Made by a program: the position numbers and the translations under genes. From the NCBI GenBank assembly GCA_916048095.2, contig OU696570.1, forward strand, positions 9,539,816 through 9,603,815: DNA of 64,000 nucleotides, read 5' to 3'. A model generated the notes under the pieces. The model searched no databases. It was given only the letters and a program-made list of their open reading frames with translations, and was not told where the DNA came from. Shown here one piece after another: positions 33,840 to 44,764 of the stretch (position 1 is its first letter; each line of letters starts with the position of its first letter). This stretch comes from Sacculina carcini (Eukaryota; Arthropoda; Thecostraca; Sacculinidae).

Positions 33840-35462
33840 ATAATTAAATACAACAACAACAATGTATTTTTATAGCGCTCACACAGAAACAAGCGCGAAA
33901 GAGACAACAACAACAACAACAACAGTACACGACATCAAGATGTGAGAAAAGAAGTAGAAAATTCACAGAAAGGAAATTTTTTTTCCAATAATAATGGAGA
34001 TAAATAAAATGAAAATAAGTAAAAACATAAGTAATTGTAAATTAGAGTCATAGGGAAGCGTAAGGTGTAAGAGTGCGAGAAGTGGGATCAAAAGATTTAG
34101 CAAAAAGATATTTACGAAGTGAGGAGGAAAACCTACTAAAGGATGAAGAGGAAGTGATTGAGGAGGGAAGATCATTGTAGACCCGAGGCGCATAGAAAGA
34201 AAAGGATTTTGCGGACCAAGGTGACTCGTTGATAGCGCGAGGACAGGATAAAGGACGATGAACACGAGAATTAAAGTCATTAGAAGAAACTAGAAGATCA
34301 GAAAGATAGGACGGGGAAGAGCTATTGTGCAGAATTTTATATATGAGACAACACAGCCGAAAATGAATCCTAGGAATGATGGGAAGCCAGTGGAATTGGA
34401 ACAAGAATTGAGAGGTATGGCGGCAAGGTGTAGGATGGAGCACAAAACGACAGGATTGATTAATAATTTTTTGAAGGATTTTCAGGGATTTGTTGGTAAG
34501 AATGTAGTGGAGTGAGCTGCAATAATCAAGACGAGAGAGAACAAGAGACTGTATTAATTTAATAGAAGAAGGCTGGTCTAAACAGGATCGAATAGGGTAT
34601 AGACTGCGTAAAATCAAACGACAGGTGCGCGAAATAGAGACAACATTGTTTGAAAAGGACAAGTTGGAATCGAAGATAGCACCCAAGTTTCGAACAGAGG
34701 AAGATACAGCGATTGGGAGTAATGGAGGAGAAATGCGCGGAGGGTGAAGGATAAGAAATTCAGACTTAGAAGTGTTGAGAATGAGGCGACGAGAGGTGGT
34801 CCAGGACGTAATATCAGAGAGAATATCATTGAGAAGAGTGGCATGAGAGAAAGGACAAGGAATTAGGAGTTGTATATCATCGGCATAAATATGGAAAGGA
34901 ATGTTTTTTTTACAAAGGACAGGACAGAGAGAAGACATGTAAAGATTGAAAAGAGTAGGACCCAAGATAGAACCTTGAGGGACACCAGAAATAAGAGAAG
35001 CAGATTTTGAAACAGTTGAATTGAAGTTTACTGAAAAAGTGCGACCAGAGAGATAGGATTTGAGGAGAGACAATGCTGACGAGGATAGACCCAGAGAAGA
35101 AAGATCATTGATGAGAATGGCATGATTGACAAGATCGAAGGCTAGAGACATATCGAGAAGAACAAGGAGAACTGATTGACGATAGGAAAATTTAGATAAG
35201 ATTTCATGAGTAACTGAAATAAGGACGGATTCCGTAGAGTGACAGGAGCGAAACCCAGATTGGAAAGGATGAAGGACCTGGGAAATAAGGGGAGACAACT
35301 GGGAAAAAATAGCTGATTCAAGGAGTTTTGAAGGAAAGCTGAGAAGAGATATAGGACGGTAATTAGCGCATTCAGACGGATTTAATGTAGGTTTTTTAAG
35401 GATAGGATGGACGATGGCATGTTTATCAGATAGGAATTGGCCATGAAGAAATACTGTTCTAA
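33840..35462 (-). mobile_element. 5'-truncated L2-like LINE inserted in the CR1 LINE
   Basis: It begins in the RT region at about 35462 and ends in an untranslated tail with ACAACAACAACAATG and TATAGCGC motifs (33845-33920), the same tail as the copy at 11.8 kb. Its reading frame is uninterrupted for about 470 codons to the natural end (34048). RT blocks: LDMSLAFD, SGVPQGSILGPTLF, YADDIQ. 5' truncation is typical of LINE insertion. It is younger than the 11.8-15.4 kb copy by reading-frame integrity. Confidence 0.85.
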
Positions 35463-36231
35463 TTTGCGCTATTGTTTGATACGCCATACTTACTAATTTG
35501 CCTATATGTCGTCCACATGATAAATTATTCTGAAAAATTATACCCAGGTCCTTTTCTTCATCCACCTCTTCTATTAAATGTCCTCCTATGTTATACTCGT
35601 AGCTCGGGCGATATTTACTCTTTCCGAGTTTCATGTCATGGCATTTCATATGATTGAATTCCATGTTCCAGTCTATACTCCATTGATGAATTTGGTCTAG
35701 GTCCTTTTGCAGCAGTTTGCAGTCTTCCTTGGATCTCACGTTCTTCATCAATTTTGCATCGTCAGCGAATAGACTCATATAATTCTCTACACCTTCAAAT
35801 ATATCATTTATATAAATCAAAAACATGGTTGGGCCCAATACCGACCCCTGTGGCACACCGCTACTAACTTTTCCCCATGCTGATCTTACGCCTCTCACAC
35901 TCGTGCACATCGTCCTGTCAGTCAGATAGTCCTCCATCCACTCGTGCAACCTTCCCTCAATACCTCCAACATACTTCACTTTCCATAGCAACCTAGTTCT
36001 TGGTACTTTGTCGAAGGCTTTTTTCATGTCTAGGTAGATACAATCCACCCATCCATCCCTTTCTTGCAGGTTGTCAGTGACTTTTGTGTAAAAGTAAAAC
36101 AAGTTCGTTTGACACGACAGTTTTCTTCTGAAGCCATACTGTTTTTCAGACACAATTTTGTGTTTTTCCAGATAGTCCACCCATTCCTTACTTATATTGC
36201 CCTCACATATCTTGCAGAGTACACATGTCAA
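34048..36231 (-). CDS. Chimeric open frame: CR1 RT fused to L2-like RT
   Basis: 727 codons remain open across the insertion boundary. Codons 1-about 255 are CR1 RT (LDMKKAFDKVPR, FADDAK, ending AYQTIAQIRT). The remainder is L2-like ORF2 from FLHGQFLSDKHAI through YADDIQ and RLDYCSSLHY to the C-terminus. So two RT palms of different LINE clades sit in one frame. The in-frame join is probably a one-in-three chance. No promoter evidence is seen, and expression is not implied. Both palms keep their catalytic aspartates. Confidence 0.75.
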   Translation of the reverse strand: MTCVLCKICEGNISKEWVDYLEKHKIVSEKQYGFRRKLSCQTNLFYFYTKVTDNLQERDGWVDCIYLDMKKAFDKVPRTRLLWKVKYVGGIEGRLHEWMEDYLTDRTMCTSVRGVRSAWGKVSSGVPQGSVLGPTMFLIYINDIFEGVENYMSLFADDAKLMKNVRSKEDCKLLQKDLDQIHQWSIDWNMEFNHMKCHDMKLGKSKYRPSYEYNIGGHLIEEVDEEKDLGIIFQNNLSCGRHIGKLVSMAYQTIAQIRTVFLHGQFLSDKHAIVHPILKKPTLNPSECANYRPISLLSFPSKLLESAIFSQLSPLISQVLHPFQSGFRSCHSTESVLISVTHEILSKFSYRQSVLLVLLDMSLAFDLVNHAILINDLSSLGLSSSALSLLKSYLSGRTFSVNFNSTVSKSASLISGVPQGSILGPTLFNLYMSSLCPVLCKKNIPFHIYADDIQLLIPCPFSHATLLNDILSDITSWTTSRRLILNTSKSEFLILHPPRISPPLLPIAVSSSVRNLGAIFDSNLSFSNNVVSISRTCRLILRSLYPIRSCLDQPSSIKLIQSLVLSRLDYCSSLHYILTNKSLKILQKIINQSCRFVLHPTPCRHTSQFLFQFHWLPIIPRIHFRLCCLIYKILHNSSSPSYLSDLLVSSNDFNSRVHRPLSCPRAINESPWSAKSFSFYAPRVYNDLPSSITSSSSFSRFSSSLRKYLFAKSFDPTSRTLTPYASL

Positions 36232-36281
36232 TGATATGGGTCTATAGTTCCTTGGATCATTCTTTGCACCACTTTTGAATG

Positions 36282-36335
36282 TTTGTGTGTGCGTGTGTGT
36301 TTGTGCGTGTGTGCGTGTGTGTGTGTGTGTTTTGT
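36282..36335. repeat. TG microsatellite
   Basis: An imperfect TG/TGCG run lying between the CR1 5' truncation point and the exon-like fragments. Confidence 0.85.
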
Positions 36336-36375
36336 ATGTATGTATGCAGATTGGGGTGACACTTTTGCTGTGCAG

Positions 36376-36460
36376 GTTAATATGTGCGACGGGGAGACAT
36401 CGGCTCCATCGCTACTGACTGAGGCAGATCTTATCACGTTAATGGACAAAAATGGAATTG
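36376..36460 (+). pseudogene. Exon fragment resembling DNA topoisomerase III alpha
   Basis: A pyrimidine-rich acceptor (CTTTTGCTGTGCAG) precedes an 85-base exon-like block encoding VNMCDGETSAPSLLTEADLI and then TLMDKNGIG, and a GTATGC donor follows. In animal topoisomerase III alpha the same region reads DGETSPPKLLTEADLIALMEKHGIG (recalled from the family), near the active-site domain. The enzyme relaxes single-stranded crossings together with a RecQ helicase. Only this exon is present. The next coding block is only 23 bases away and belongs to another family, so this is a displaced or captured exon, not an active gene. Confidence 0.65.
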
Positions 36461-36483
36461 GTATGCTACATACACACATGTAG

Positions 36484-36617
36484 ATCAACATGAACAAATC
36501 TCTGGAGGCATACCGTGGCCAGAACGGATCCTATCCGCAGACAGTGTTTGTGTACAGTGACGGCGTCGGCGAAGGTCAGGTGCGGTATGTCAAAGACACC
36601 GAGGTCGACGCTCAAGG
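36484..36617 (+). pseudogene. Exon fragment resembling a Piwi-clade Argonaute
   Basis: After an AG acceptor, the block encodes INMNKSLEAYRGQNG and then PQTVFVYSDGVGEGQVRYVK. This matches the PIWI-domain segment (A-Y-x-x-x-N-G-x-x-P-x-x-I-x-x-Y-R-D-G-V-G-E-G-Q) that carries one RNase H-like catalytic aspartate. The usual arginine before DGV is serine here. Piwi proteins bind piRNAs and silence transposons. No other Piwi exon follows, and homology fades after about 36617. It sits 23 bases from the topoisomerase-like exon in the same orientation. Confidence 0.6.
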
Positions 36618-36839
36618 CTACACTGTCCACCAAGTGTCCCGATGCCTCGCTGTCTCAGCCGTTTCTCACACGGCTTTCGTGTTCACTATTTCTTCTTAAT
36701 TGGATTTACGTCACTTGTGAATAGTTTGTACGCCTCACAGTTGACGACTTCTTGGTTCCAAGTAGCTTGGAGCCAAGAAGAAACAAACACTACGGTAACC
36801 GAAGACACACTGACGTATACTTATAAACCCATGTAACGG
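36618..36839 (+). other. Sequence between exon fragments and repeat, with a small hairpin
   Basis: Contains CTTCTTGGTTCCAAG, a four-base loop and CTTGGAGCCAAGAAG (about 36747-36780), an imperfect 15-bp stem. No CTRR end follows it as a Helitron 3' end would need. No coding similarity is recognised. Confidence 0.5.
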
Positions 36840-37242
36840 AACATCTTGAGTGGTAAAGATGCAAGTTCAGCGCCACGTGCAACAGCGCCACGCACCACTT
36901 CGGGGGAACCCGCCAGAAGCATACGCGTAGTGTCCTCTGCCCTGGTGACATTGTATGTCATTGGAAGAGGGGCACTCGACCTCCGCATCTGCAAGCTCTG
37001 TGCAAGGACATGGACCCATTTGGAACAAAGTCTATTTGAGATAAAATTCTCATACTCTCTCTTTACCGTCCTAACCCAATCCTGTGCAAGCGTGCGTGTG
37101 TGTAATTGTCATGTGTCGCAATAAAAAGTCGGATAACATGCTGACAAAAGATAAAAAACAAGCTAGCATGCGTGCAGTGGCATGTATCTTCGCCACAGTA
37201 TGAATAATTTGAAATGCAGTGTTGAAATAAATATGTCATGAT
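36840..37242 (+). repeat. Repeat shared with 45057-45461 (copy 1, left of hAT)
   Basis: Starts ACATCTTGAGTGGTAAAGATG and runs through AACAGCGCCACGCACCACTT, CTGCAAGCTCTGTGCAAGGA and CTAGCATGCGTGCAGTGG. It resumes after the hAT element at 38488-38533. Class unknown. Its second copy is unbroken at the hAT site. Confidence 0.85.
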
Positions 37243-38479
37243 TAGGGCTGCCAAAAGTTAATAAAGTTACTTTTTCACCTAAAGGTCACTTTTTCATAAG
37301 CTACCTAAAACTGCATGAAAAAGTTGTGTACGATAATTATTAAAAAAGTTATTAGGTTACCAAAAGTTACTTTTTCATCGTTAGGTTACTTTTTCGCTTT
37401 TAAGGTTACTTTTTTATCGTCCGGTTACCTTTTGTTATTTTTCTTGTTATTAGGTAAGTTAACCACGAAGTTTGGTGACTTTTTGCAGATAAGAGGCACA
37501 AATACGGTATATATGAGGATAAAATAGAAAAAGAGATGGAATATTAGGTCTGAAGATCAAGAAATGTCAGCATTTCTACTGTTAGGATTTAGCAATTGAT
37601 ATTCATCTTAATATCCGTGCTACTCGATATTTATACGTTTTTGGGTACGCAGGAAAGTGCAATTCCATTTTAGTAAATGTCCACGAACCGGAGGGTGTCG
37701 TGAGATGTTTGGAGCATGGTATAGTACGATGTGTGAGCTCTCTATACCAGATACTGCACTGTAGCACTTGACAGTACGTATTTACTTTAACAGGAATTTG
37801 CAAGTGATTTTCAGGGCGTGAGATAGCGCCATTATCCCACGTTTGACATATGGGAGGACGGGGGGCATTCACACATGCAGTGTTTACGCTACTGTAGTAC
37901 GTGTTATTTGATAAAAAGTTACATTGAAAAAATATATAGAACATTATTGCGACCATTACTAAAAATATTTACATTTGCAATTAGTGTATTTCGCATTTGT
38001 ATGAGCTTTCCACTTAAATTATATATTTAAATTATAAATTATATTTGATAGTTATGCTCCCTTTTTCGATGTTAGCTAAATTATGTTAAGTCACTTTTGG
38101 TTGTTGTAAAAATGGTACCAGATCGGAGAGGGTGGAAAAGTAGTACCAACTCGGAAAGAGGATAGAAAAGAAGGACTAGTGTATTTTCTTCCTTCAGAAC
38201 TGCAAACAGAAATTGACTTTTTTTGAAGGAGGTTATTTTTAGGTTACCTTTTTATTGGTTATTAGGTTACTTTATACGTTCACAAACAAACAACAAACAA
38301 ACCGTGTATTTCACATAGCGCACTAATCAGCAAAGGCGGGATAAACATGTGATAAAACGATACAAAAGTGATAATAACTTTAAAACTCAGGTTGTTTTTA
38401 GGTTACTTTTTTAGGTTACTTTTTCTCGAAAATAAAGTTACTTTTTTCTGATTTTTAGGTTACTTTTTTGACAGCCCTA
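37243..38479. mobile_element. 1237-bp non-autonomous hAT element, copy 1
   Basis: The ends TAGGGCTGCCAAAAGTTA and TTTTTTGACAGCCCTA are inverted, flanked by perfect GTCATGAT duplications (37235-37242 and 38480-38487). The subterminal regions at both ends are packed with GGTTACTTTTT motifs. The interior (about 37560-38200) has no transposase. It is highly similar to 59584-60826. Confidence 0.93.
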
Positions 38480-39479
38480 GTCATGATGATATGCATTGAA
38501 ATATATGCTATGATTGAAATCAAAGAACAGTTTTTTTACTGTATTGTTTAATCGCATCCATTAAGATGGATGCAATTTTGCTTTCATTTATTATTTTCAC
38601 ATGTCATTTCGTCATTTGAGGAGCACAAGCTCTAACGATTCTTTTGTCTCGCAAATTACGATGCATAGTAAACACCAGTCTTTTCCAAAACAAACATATT
38701 TAATATAGCACACAATGTACCGCTAGATGCGCGACAGGCAAAATACGACTGGGGTAAGTGGAAAAATTGTTCGTGACCGCCAACTTGATTTTGTTTCATT
38801 TTGTCGCATAAAACACGCAGTATCGTAGTATTACGCAGTATTTGTTTATTTTGTCGCAGTACTATTTGTTCAGTTCAGTTGGAATGTCCAAACCGAGACC
38901 AGAAACTAAGTTACAACTTATTCAGTTGCTATGTAAATGAGAGACATCACATAGAATGAAACAATGTATTTCCTAACGGATAAAGCTGAACTATTCAACA
39001 ATGGTTATATTCTGATTTACGTTACAAAAAAAGTTCCTTGACAAATAATCATACACATACATACATTGAAAACCACTATACTTGGATTGAAAACCACACG
39101 TGAAAAAATGAATTGAATGCATCAACCAATATACATGACCAAACAAACATAGCACCCCAACAAGTGAAAATAAACTGCAAAACGACACTAGTGCCAAAAA
39201 CATCATTTGCAAACATGTAAACATCAGATACAATGTACATAACAAACCAAGCAATCATACGTATCTACATATGTATAGCGCCAATCGAAGAACACAAGCG
39301 ACATACAACGACAAATTCATCAAACATACACAATAAACAGCGCGCTTAACCAAACCAAAAATGAGTATTCACCAACGGCGGTACTAAAAACAAATTCAAA
39401 ACATAAAATATAATTAATCTGACCAAGTACAAGCACGACATTAGCTAAAACATTGTACGCAAAATATTGTGCATGAAAT
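38480..39479. other. Unassigned sequence with the tail of the 36840 repeat
   Basis: 38488-38533 continues the repeat. About 200 bases then follow that copy 2 lacks, starting with an imperfect inverted pair (GCATCCATTAAGATGGATGC, about 38553-38572). CAGGCAAAATACGACTGGGG (38738) is again shared with copy 2. From 38765 to 39479 nothing is recognised. Confidence 0.45.
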
Positions 39480-39484
39480 GACCA

Positions 39485-39806
39485 TGTGGCGTTGTTGTCG
39501 AGTGGCGTGCGGTGTGACGTCATAGCGGTTCACTTGAGCCGAGTGGTGCGAGGTATGACGTCGCACGTTACTACGCGCTGATTGGCCGCGACTTGAGCCT
39601 AGTGCCGGAGGCGTGTATCAGCTGGCGTGTGTGAAGCTGGCTTTGCGAGCGGTCGAGCGTCATTCGGTTGGTGGCCTGTGCGTTATAAGCATCGTTGCCG
39701 TGTTTCGAGATTTTTTCTGCTCGAGTGGACGAATTCTCGTCGTGTGCGCGGGTTACCTGAGCGAAGGTGAGAGGGCTTTGCCCCGTTGTTTCTTTGCTTG
39801 ATCACA
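39485..39806 (+). repeat. 5' LTR of the 39485-44389 element
   Basis: TGTGGCGTTGTTGTCG to GATCACA. It contains TGACGTCA (39515-39522), a CRE-type site, conserved in the 3' LTR. GC content is higher than the surroundings. Confidence 0.93.
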
Positions 39807-39818
39807 AGCTATTTCGGC
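39807..39818 (+). promoter_or_regulatory. Putative primer-binding site, perfect tRNA-Phe 5'-end complement
   Basis: AGCTATTTCGGC directly abuts the LTR CA end and is the exact complement of GCCGAAATAGCT, bases 1-12 of animal tRNA-Phe(GAA). Complementarity stops at the LTR border, as expected if the primer end defines that border. Confidence 0.65.
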
Positions 39819-42800
39819 TATATGGCTGAGGCCGTTGGCGGGGGCAAACATGAGTTTGTCGAAGGGGGTTCCGTTAGCGAATCCGATGACTTCGGTCAGG
39901 AGGGTCAGAGACCCGAGCAGCCACGCTGAAAAGCTGGTGCAGCCACGCTGGTGAAAGCCACGCTGGTCGCCGAGTTTGGCGTGCCTCGCCAAGAGGCGTG
40001 GAGGCGTTTCTCGACTCGTCAGTTTCGATCTGGCGAGTCAGTGGACGCCTTTGTGGACGACCTAGAGCGTCTAGGTCGCCGTGTAGGGTTAACACCCGAG
40101 AGCTTGGCGTTTCGCGTCAAGTTTTATGAGGGCCTACCCGACTCAATCTGTGTGGGCTATGGCGAAAGAGGGGGCGTATACCTCCGAGTTCGACAGCGTG
40201 CTGTCGGCGGTGCGCGCCAGAATTGGTGCGCGTAGGGCTGCTGCAGCCAGAAACCGCCCATCTGGGGTGTTGGCTGCATCTAGGCAGCGAGTCAGCTACG
40301 CTCAAGTAGCGAGCAGCTCGAGGGACCGCTCTCCTGTTACTCAAGCGTCGGACGAGCGAGACGGCTCTGTGTCTCGGTGGGCGGGCCGTCCGGAGCGCTC
40401 TTCTGCGCGCTCTTCTGCACGCTCTTCTGCGCGCCGGACGCTCCGCTGCTACCGATGTGGCGGTAGCAGACCATCTGGTCCGCGAGTGCCCGGGAGCGCA
40501 ATGCTACCGGTGTGGCAAGCACGGGCATTTCGCTCGTGATTGCGAGGAGCCGGCGTCGACGTCGACGTCACGCCGCTCGCGAGCTCGGACGAGCTCGCAT
40601 TTTCATGCGGAGGGCGCAGCACGGGGCAGCGTCCTCCGACATGGAAGTCGACCGCAATTAAGCGGCGGCCCCTGTAAAGGGGCGACGGTGAGTCCCTGCT
40701 CTGCGCGTGGACTCATCAGCGGAGCACATTTGATGCGTCGGGCCCGCCGGGCGATTCGAGGGACGGCCGGTGTATTGACTTCGCGTCGTATGCCGGTCGT
40801 TGAAGCTGTTCTCAACGGTTGTTGCTCCCGGTGTCTGGTTGACACCGGAAGTGAGTGCACAATTGTTAGTGCACGGGTGGTGGCGGGTTCACTTCCCCGT
40901 CGGGGACGACCGTTGATTACAGCGGATGGTAGGACTTCTCATGAGACGAAGTCCTGTGACGTAGTAATAGGGCTGCAGGGACACTGTTTGAGAGTTTCCG
41001 GGCTCGTAGTTAAGGGATTAGAAAACCTTGGGGTGGAGTGCCTCCTGGGCAACGATGTTATTGACCATATGGGAGGCGTGACAGTGAAGAGGGGTGTTGA
41101 CTCTAAATACACCGTTGAGTGGGGGAAACCTTACCCGAGGGGTGCTGTCGTGCACCGGCGCGTAAGTGTGTGTGTCTAATAAATCGACGAAGTGTGTAAG
41201 GTTTATGTTGGCAGGTTCCACGGATAGTCCGCAGCCGCTGGAAGTTGTCGACAAGGACTTCGTAGCGGCATTCGCTGAGGGTCGATGGACGGTGAGCTGG
41301 CGGTGGTGTGACAAAGAGCCGGACCAGCTACAGAACAGCGTGGCGGAGTACAGATGTACGAGAGCTCCCGGAGTGAGCGAGAGGTACAAAGCCGAGATCC
41401 GGAGCTGGATCGAGAAAGGCTGGTTGATCCCATGGCACGGCCCAGTAAAGAGGATCATCCCGCTGTTGGCCGTCGTACAGCCGACGAAAGACAAACTTCG
41501 TCCTGTTATGGATTACCGTGAGCTGAACGGCTTTGTCGAGTGTCACACAGGAGATGACGGTGTGTCAGTGTGTGCTGACAAGATCAGAGAGTGGAGGCAA
41601 TGGCAGGGGGAGATCAAGGTAGTTGATCTCAAGTCGGCGTACCTGCAGATTCACGTGAGCCGAGATCTGTGGAAATATCAGGTCGTGAGGTATAATGGTG
41701 TGTATTATGCGTTGACGCGGCTGGGCTTCGGCCTGTCATGTGCACCAAGAATAATGACGCTGATTCTGCGAAAGGTCCTGTCATTGGACGAGAAGGTGCG
41801 AAAGGCGACAGATCATTATGTCGACGATATCATCGTGAGGACGTCAGATGTGAGCGTGCAGCAGCTTCGGGAGCATCTGCAAAGGTATGGCTTTTAGACT
41901 AAGGAGCCGGAGGGCCTAGATGGGGGTCGATTATTGGGAATTGCTCTGAAGAAGGGACCGGATGGGTGGTTGAATATGTCGAGAGGGACATATCTTCGTG
42001 ACGCTGCACCCGAATTGACAGGGCTGACCAAGCGTGGGTTGTTCTCCGTATGTGGTCGCTTAGTCGGTCATTACCCCGTTGCCGGGTGGTTACGCCCCCA
42101 TTGTAGTTTTTTAAACGGTTGGGGTGTGGCGGGTCGTGGGATAACCCGGTGGAGAATGTTGTGTGTGTGCTTGTGTCTGAGCTGTTGCAGCGTGTTCAGA
42201 AGGCGGACCCGGTAAAGGGTCGATGGGACGTGAACGCAGCTGGAAACGTCACTGTATGGACTGATGCGAGCACGCTGGCGCTTGGCGTGGTGGTCGAGGT
42301 GGACGGCTGTATCGTTGAGGATGCTACTTGGCTCCGTAAGAAGACCGACGTCCTAGACATCAATGTGTCCGAACTGGAGGCAGTCGGTCGTGGCATTGAT
42401 ATGGCGATTCCGTGGGGGTTCAAGACGTTTACCGTCGCGACAGACTCGAGGACAGTGCTTAGTTGGATGGACAGCACTGTCGAGGGGCGCAACCGTGTCC
42501 GCACTAAAGGTTCTGCCGAGATGCTGATGAAGCGCCGACTGGCGGTGATTAAGGAGACGATCCCCGAGCATGGCCTGACAGTTTCTCTCCGGTTCGTCAC
42601 GACTGTGGAGAATAAAGCTGATCAGATGACCAGGGTGGCCAAGAAGTGGCTTGTTCATCGTGACGCTGGTGAGGAGGAGGTGGCAATATCAGCAGCCATT
42701 GCTACGAAGAAGAGCATCAAGGACACCGTTTGGGCGGCTCATCTGCCCCATCATTTAGATGTCGAGAGGACGTTGTACCTGGGTCAACAATTGCGGAGTG

Positions 42801-44067
42801 ATTTGACGAGAGCCCATGTGAAGGCGGAGTTAGCTGGATGCGAGGCTTGTCAACGTATTGATCCAGCGGTGAGAGAGGAGAACCTCGTAGGTCAGGGTAG
42901 TCTGGCCGTGGACAGGGACTGGTATCGAGTGGCAGCGGACGTCACTCATTACGATGCCGGCGTTTACCTGTCGATGGTGGATTGTGGTCCATCACGTCTT
43001 GCCGTATGGCGCAGATTGCCGAATGAGACGGCGTTGTGCATTATAGCTCAGCTGCGGCAGATTTTGATTGAGCGTGGGCCGTTTGAGGAGCTGTTACTGG
43101 ACAACTCGACGGCGTTCCGGTCGGCGGCGATGGAGCAGTTCGCCGACGAGTGGTGCATTTCTTTGCGATTCCGAGCCGCATACGCCCCGGGCGGTAACGG
43201 GATCGTGGAGCGAAATTACCGTACGATCAAAAGGATCGCAGCGAGGGGTCATATTTCCCCGGAGGAGGCGACGTTCTGGTACAACGTTACGCCGCGCAAA
43301 GAAACTCAGGTGAGCACTATTCCCTCGAGATGTATTTTCAGATACGAGTGGCGTCTTCCATTTGAGACCGGCCGCAGGGACGCTGATGACCAGACAGCAG
43401 CGTTTGCCGTTGGTGTCGAGGTGTGGGTGAAACCGCCGATCCCGTCATGTACAACGCCGTGGACCCTCGGGAAGGTGACCAGGGTCGTCTCACAGCACGT
43501 TGTGTGCGTAGATGGCATGCCGCGCCATGTGCGCGACCTGCACAAGCGTCGCTGTGCCGGCCATAGTGGAGCCATAGACGAGACCGGCACTCATGGCGAC
43601 GTGGAACCGACCAGCGGCGGTTGGGATGTGGATGCGACCGGCAATCGCGGAGATGTGGAGCCACCCAGTGGAGCCACCCGGCGTAGCTTGGACCTGAGCG
43701 GTGATGGCGGACGAGACGAGGCGGCCGTTAGTCCCGGCGGTGACAGAACACCTGACAGCCTGCCACCTGAGCGACTGGCTATTGGCGAGGGCGTGGATGC
43801 GGAACGTGTGTCTGTCGAGCAGGAACCTGGAGAGCCCTCAGAGGACGTGAGTGTACATATTGCTCGAGAGAATGTCGGAGAGGGCGTCGCGGCTGAGAGA
43901 GTCGAGGATGAGGCTGCAGTCGAGCAGCCGAGGCGGTCAACGAGGAGACGTCGACAGCCGGCATGGTTAAACGGTATGTGTACGTGTGTCTATCCGATGA
44001 TGAAGTTTAACCGTGCGTGTTTGCAAGCGTGTTTGTTGTGAGCTTTCAGGTGAAAAGCTGGGGGAGA

Positions 44068-44389
44068 TGTGGCGTTGTTGTCGGGTGGCGTGCGGTGTGA
44101 CGTCATAGCGGTTCACTTGAGCCGAGTGGTGCGAGGTATGACGTCGCACGTTACTGCGCGCTGATTGGCCGCGACTTGAGCCTAGTGCCGGAGGCGTGTA
44201 TCAGCTGGCGTGTGTGAAGCTGGCTTTGCGAGCGGTCGAGCGTCATTCGGTTGGGGGCCTGTGCGTTATAAGCATCGTTGCCGTGTTTCGAGATTTTTTC
44301 TGCTCGAGTGGACGAATTCTCGTCGTGTGCGCGGGTTACCTGCGCGAAGGTGAGAGGGTTTTGCCCCCTTGTTTCTATGCTTGATCACA
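44068..44389 (+). repeat. 3' LTR of the 39485-44389 element
   Basis: Matches the 5' LTR at about 98%. It keeps the TGACGTCA site (44098-44105), is preceded by a purine tract and followed by GACCA. Confidence 0.93.
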
Positions 44390-44394
44390 GACCA

Positions 44395-44764
44395 CACATG
44401 TGCTTGTAGTTTTCGTCACATACCAGTCATGTACGTCTACAAAACATTTTTATGCACACTGTTGAAGTGTGAATAGGAACATTTTCAGTTTCTCAGCACA
44501 CAGGAAAACACCAAACAAAAAAAGCGGAAATGAAACATTCAAATTATTGCGAGAACATTATATCAATTTGAACAGTTTTCGACAAATCCAAATGGCCTTG
44601 TCGAGAAGTCTTCCTGCATGTTATTTTTCGATGCAACCATTCTGTTTATTTTTCACCTTCTACTGTTCTTATGTTGAATTGTTTGTCTTTACAGAAATTC
44701 GTCGACGTAACAGATCTACTCATATGAGGTGTTTCTAGCATCTGCTTGAATTTTTCAAGATATA
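44395..44764. other. Unassigned sequence
   Basis: AT-rich sequence with no recognised coding or repeat content. It may include decayed flank of the Polinton fragment that follows. Confidence 0.4.

Larger units (their letters stand above)
33372..36290 (-). mobile_element. CR1 LINE fragment, interrupted by an L2-like LINE
   Basis: Read leftward, CR1-type RT (36290-35460: NYRPISLT, YGFRRKLSC, LDMKKAFDKVPR, SGVPQGSVLGPTMF, FADDAK) is followed after the inserted L2-like LINE by the CR1 C-terminus (33812-33372: RPKLEYAEPVW, KLPYEDRLKRLGL, ERRERGDLIAVFKYL). These are textbook CR1 ORF2 signatures. The 5' end is lost at a TG microsatellite near 36290, and no ORF1 or endonuclease is present. Confidence 0.88.
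39485..44389 (+). mobile_element. LTR element (Gypsy-like, tRNA-Phe-5' primer-site family), young
   Basis: 4905 bases with 322-base LTRs differing at about seven positions (2.2%), flanked by GACCA (39480-39484 and 44390-44394). Parts: gag with zinc knuckles (about 39820-40620), protease (CLVDTGSECTIV, about 40850), RT (VVDLKSAYLQIHV, LTRLGFGLS, HYVDDIIV; about 41390-41900), RNase H (VWTDASTLALGVV, INVSELEA, VATDSRTVLSW; about 42240-42640), integrase (zinc part CEACQRID, DVTHYDAG, LLDNSTAF, NGIVERNYRT; about 42720-43350) and a long tail with a repeated acidic segment. The purine tract is GCTGGGGGAGA. It is nearly complete with about three breaks. The protease-RT-RNase H-integrase order and the YVDD box support a divergent Ty3/Gypsy lineage. 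Confidence 0.9.

Noticed and set aside
36747-36800. Helitron 3' end
   Set aside because: A hairpin is present after the captured exon fragments, but no CTRR end or TC start is visible, so a Helitron cannot be claimed.
38991-39258. Cys/Phe-rich minus-strand frames as a small membrane protein
   Set aside because: Two overlapping frames are equally hydrophobic, as expected from AT-rich antisense composition; no start context or homology.
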